Assembly: GCA_902495955.1 (NCBI GenBank) | Contig: CABUZE010000062.1 | Span: 1 to 5,742 of the forward strand | From: an uncultured Collinsella sp. | GTDB taxonomy: Bacteria; Actinomycetota; Coriobacteriia; Coriobacteriales; Coriobacteriaceae | Direction: 5' to 3' | DNA length: 5,742 nucleotides | Shown: positions 5,634 through 5,742 of the stretch, piece by piece | Position numbering within the stretch: position 1 is the first letter of the stretch | Layout: each line of letters starts with the position of its first letter | Notes under the pieces: generated by a model | Seen by the model: the letters and a program-made list of their open reading frames with translations, nothing else | Told to the model about the DNA's origin: nothing | The model's database searches: none | Translations under genes and position numbers: made by a program

Positions 5634-5663
5634 ACTATAGCACCCTGTTGCAGCCATACGCAA
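5634..5663 (-). promoter_or_regulatory. Probable promoter of veg-ispE
   Basis: On the minus strand TGCTATAGT is an extended -10 (TATAGT at 5639-5634, preceded by TGC). A weak -35, TTGCGT (5663-5658), lies 18 bases upstream. The leader would be about 60 bases and would contain a weak AGGGG/CCTCT hairpin near 5598-5613. A second -10-like TATTAT lies downstream without a matching -35. Confidence 0.5.
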
Positions 5664-5721
5664 GTAGCTAAATAAGCCCCGTCCCAAATACGTACCAGAC
5701 GACAATCTTGCATGACCAGTT

Positions 5722-5742
5722 GTTACGCGGTTTGGTAAAACC
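5722..5742. repeat. Half of a palindromic repeat, cut by the window edge
   Basis: GTTACGCGGTTTGGTAAAAC matches the left part of the palindrome at 1205-1224 at 17 of 20 positions, in the same orientation. GGTTT (5729-5733) already pairs with AAACC (5738-5742) around GGTA. If the family rule holds, the next bases outside the window should be GCGTAAC. Confidence 0.6.

Overview
All supported genes lie on the minus strand of a moderately high-GC window. The gene set is housekeeping: Veg, IspE, tRNA-Pro, TatA, GreA, LysRS and a ThrE-type exporter. Strong Shine-Dalgarno sequences, recognisable sigma-A-like promoters and U-tract terminators suggest a bacterium of the Coriobacteriia, probably Collinsella or a close relative. 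The placement rests on the style of the proteins, the LysRS fused to a tRNA-binding domain, and the type of intergenic repeats. It is an inference, not a database result.

In order of transcription (right to left): (1) 5742-5567 holds the left half of a palindromic repeat cut by the window edge, then a promoter for veg. (2) veg (5566-5270) and ispE (5267-4371) are 2 bases apart and probably translationally coupled. (3) A tRNA-Pro(CGG) with encoded CCA (4321-4245) follows 49 bases later and ends at a textbook terminator (4233-4206). (4) tatA (4132-3857) is a single-gene unit. Its promoter contains a perfect 9+3+9 inverted repeat between and overlapping the -35 and -10 boxes, and a strong terminator follows the gene. 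(5) greA (3750-3280) and lysS (3200-1236) are separated by 79 bases that hold a terminator-like hairpin ending just before the lysS ribosome binding site. lysS is therefore probably reached by readthrough or from a promoter inside greA. (6) The lysS stop codon is followed by a perfect 13-bp palindrome, a second hairpin and a pair of degenerate 18-base repeats in a 419-base intergenic region. (7) A ThrE/YjjP-type threonine/serine exporter gene begins at 816 and runs off the left edge.

Together the genes cover isoprenoid precursor synthesis (IspE), translation (LysRS, tRNA-Pro), transcript-elongation rescue (GreA), protein export (TatA) and amino-acid efflux. No mobile element, CRISPR array, phage gene or defence system is visible. 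The items most worth a second look are regulatory or architectural: the tatA operator-like palindrome, the greA-lysS hairpin, the LysRS/tRNA-binding-domain fusion and the dispersed palindrome family.
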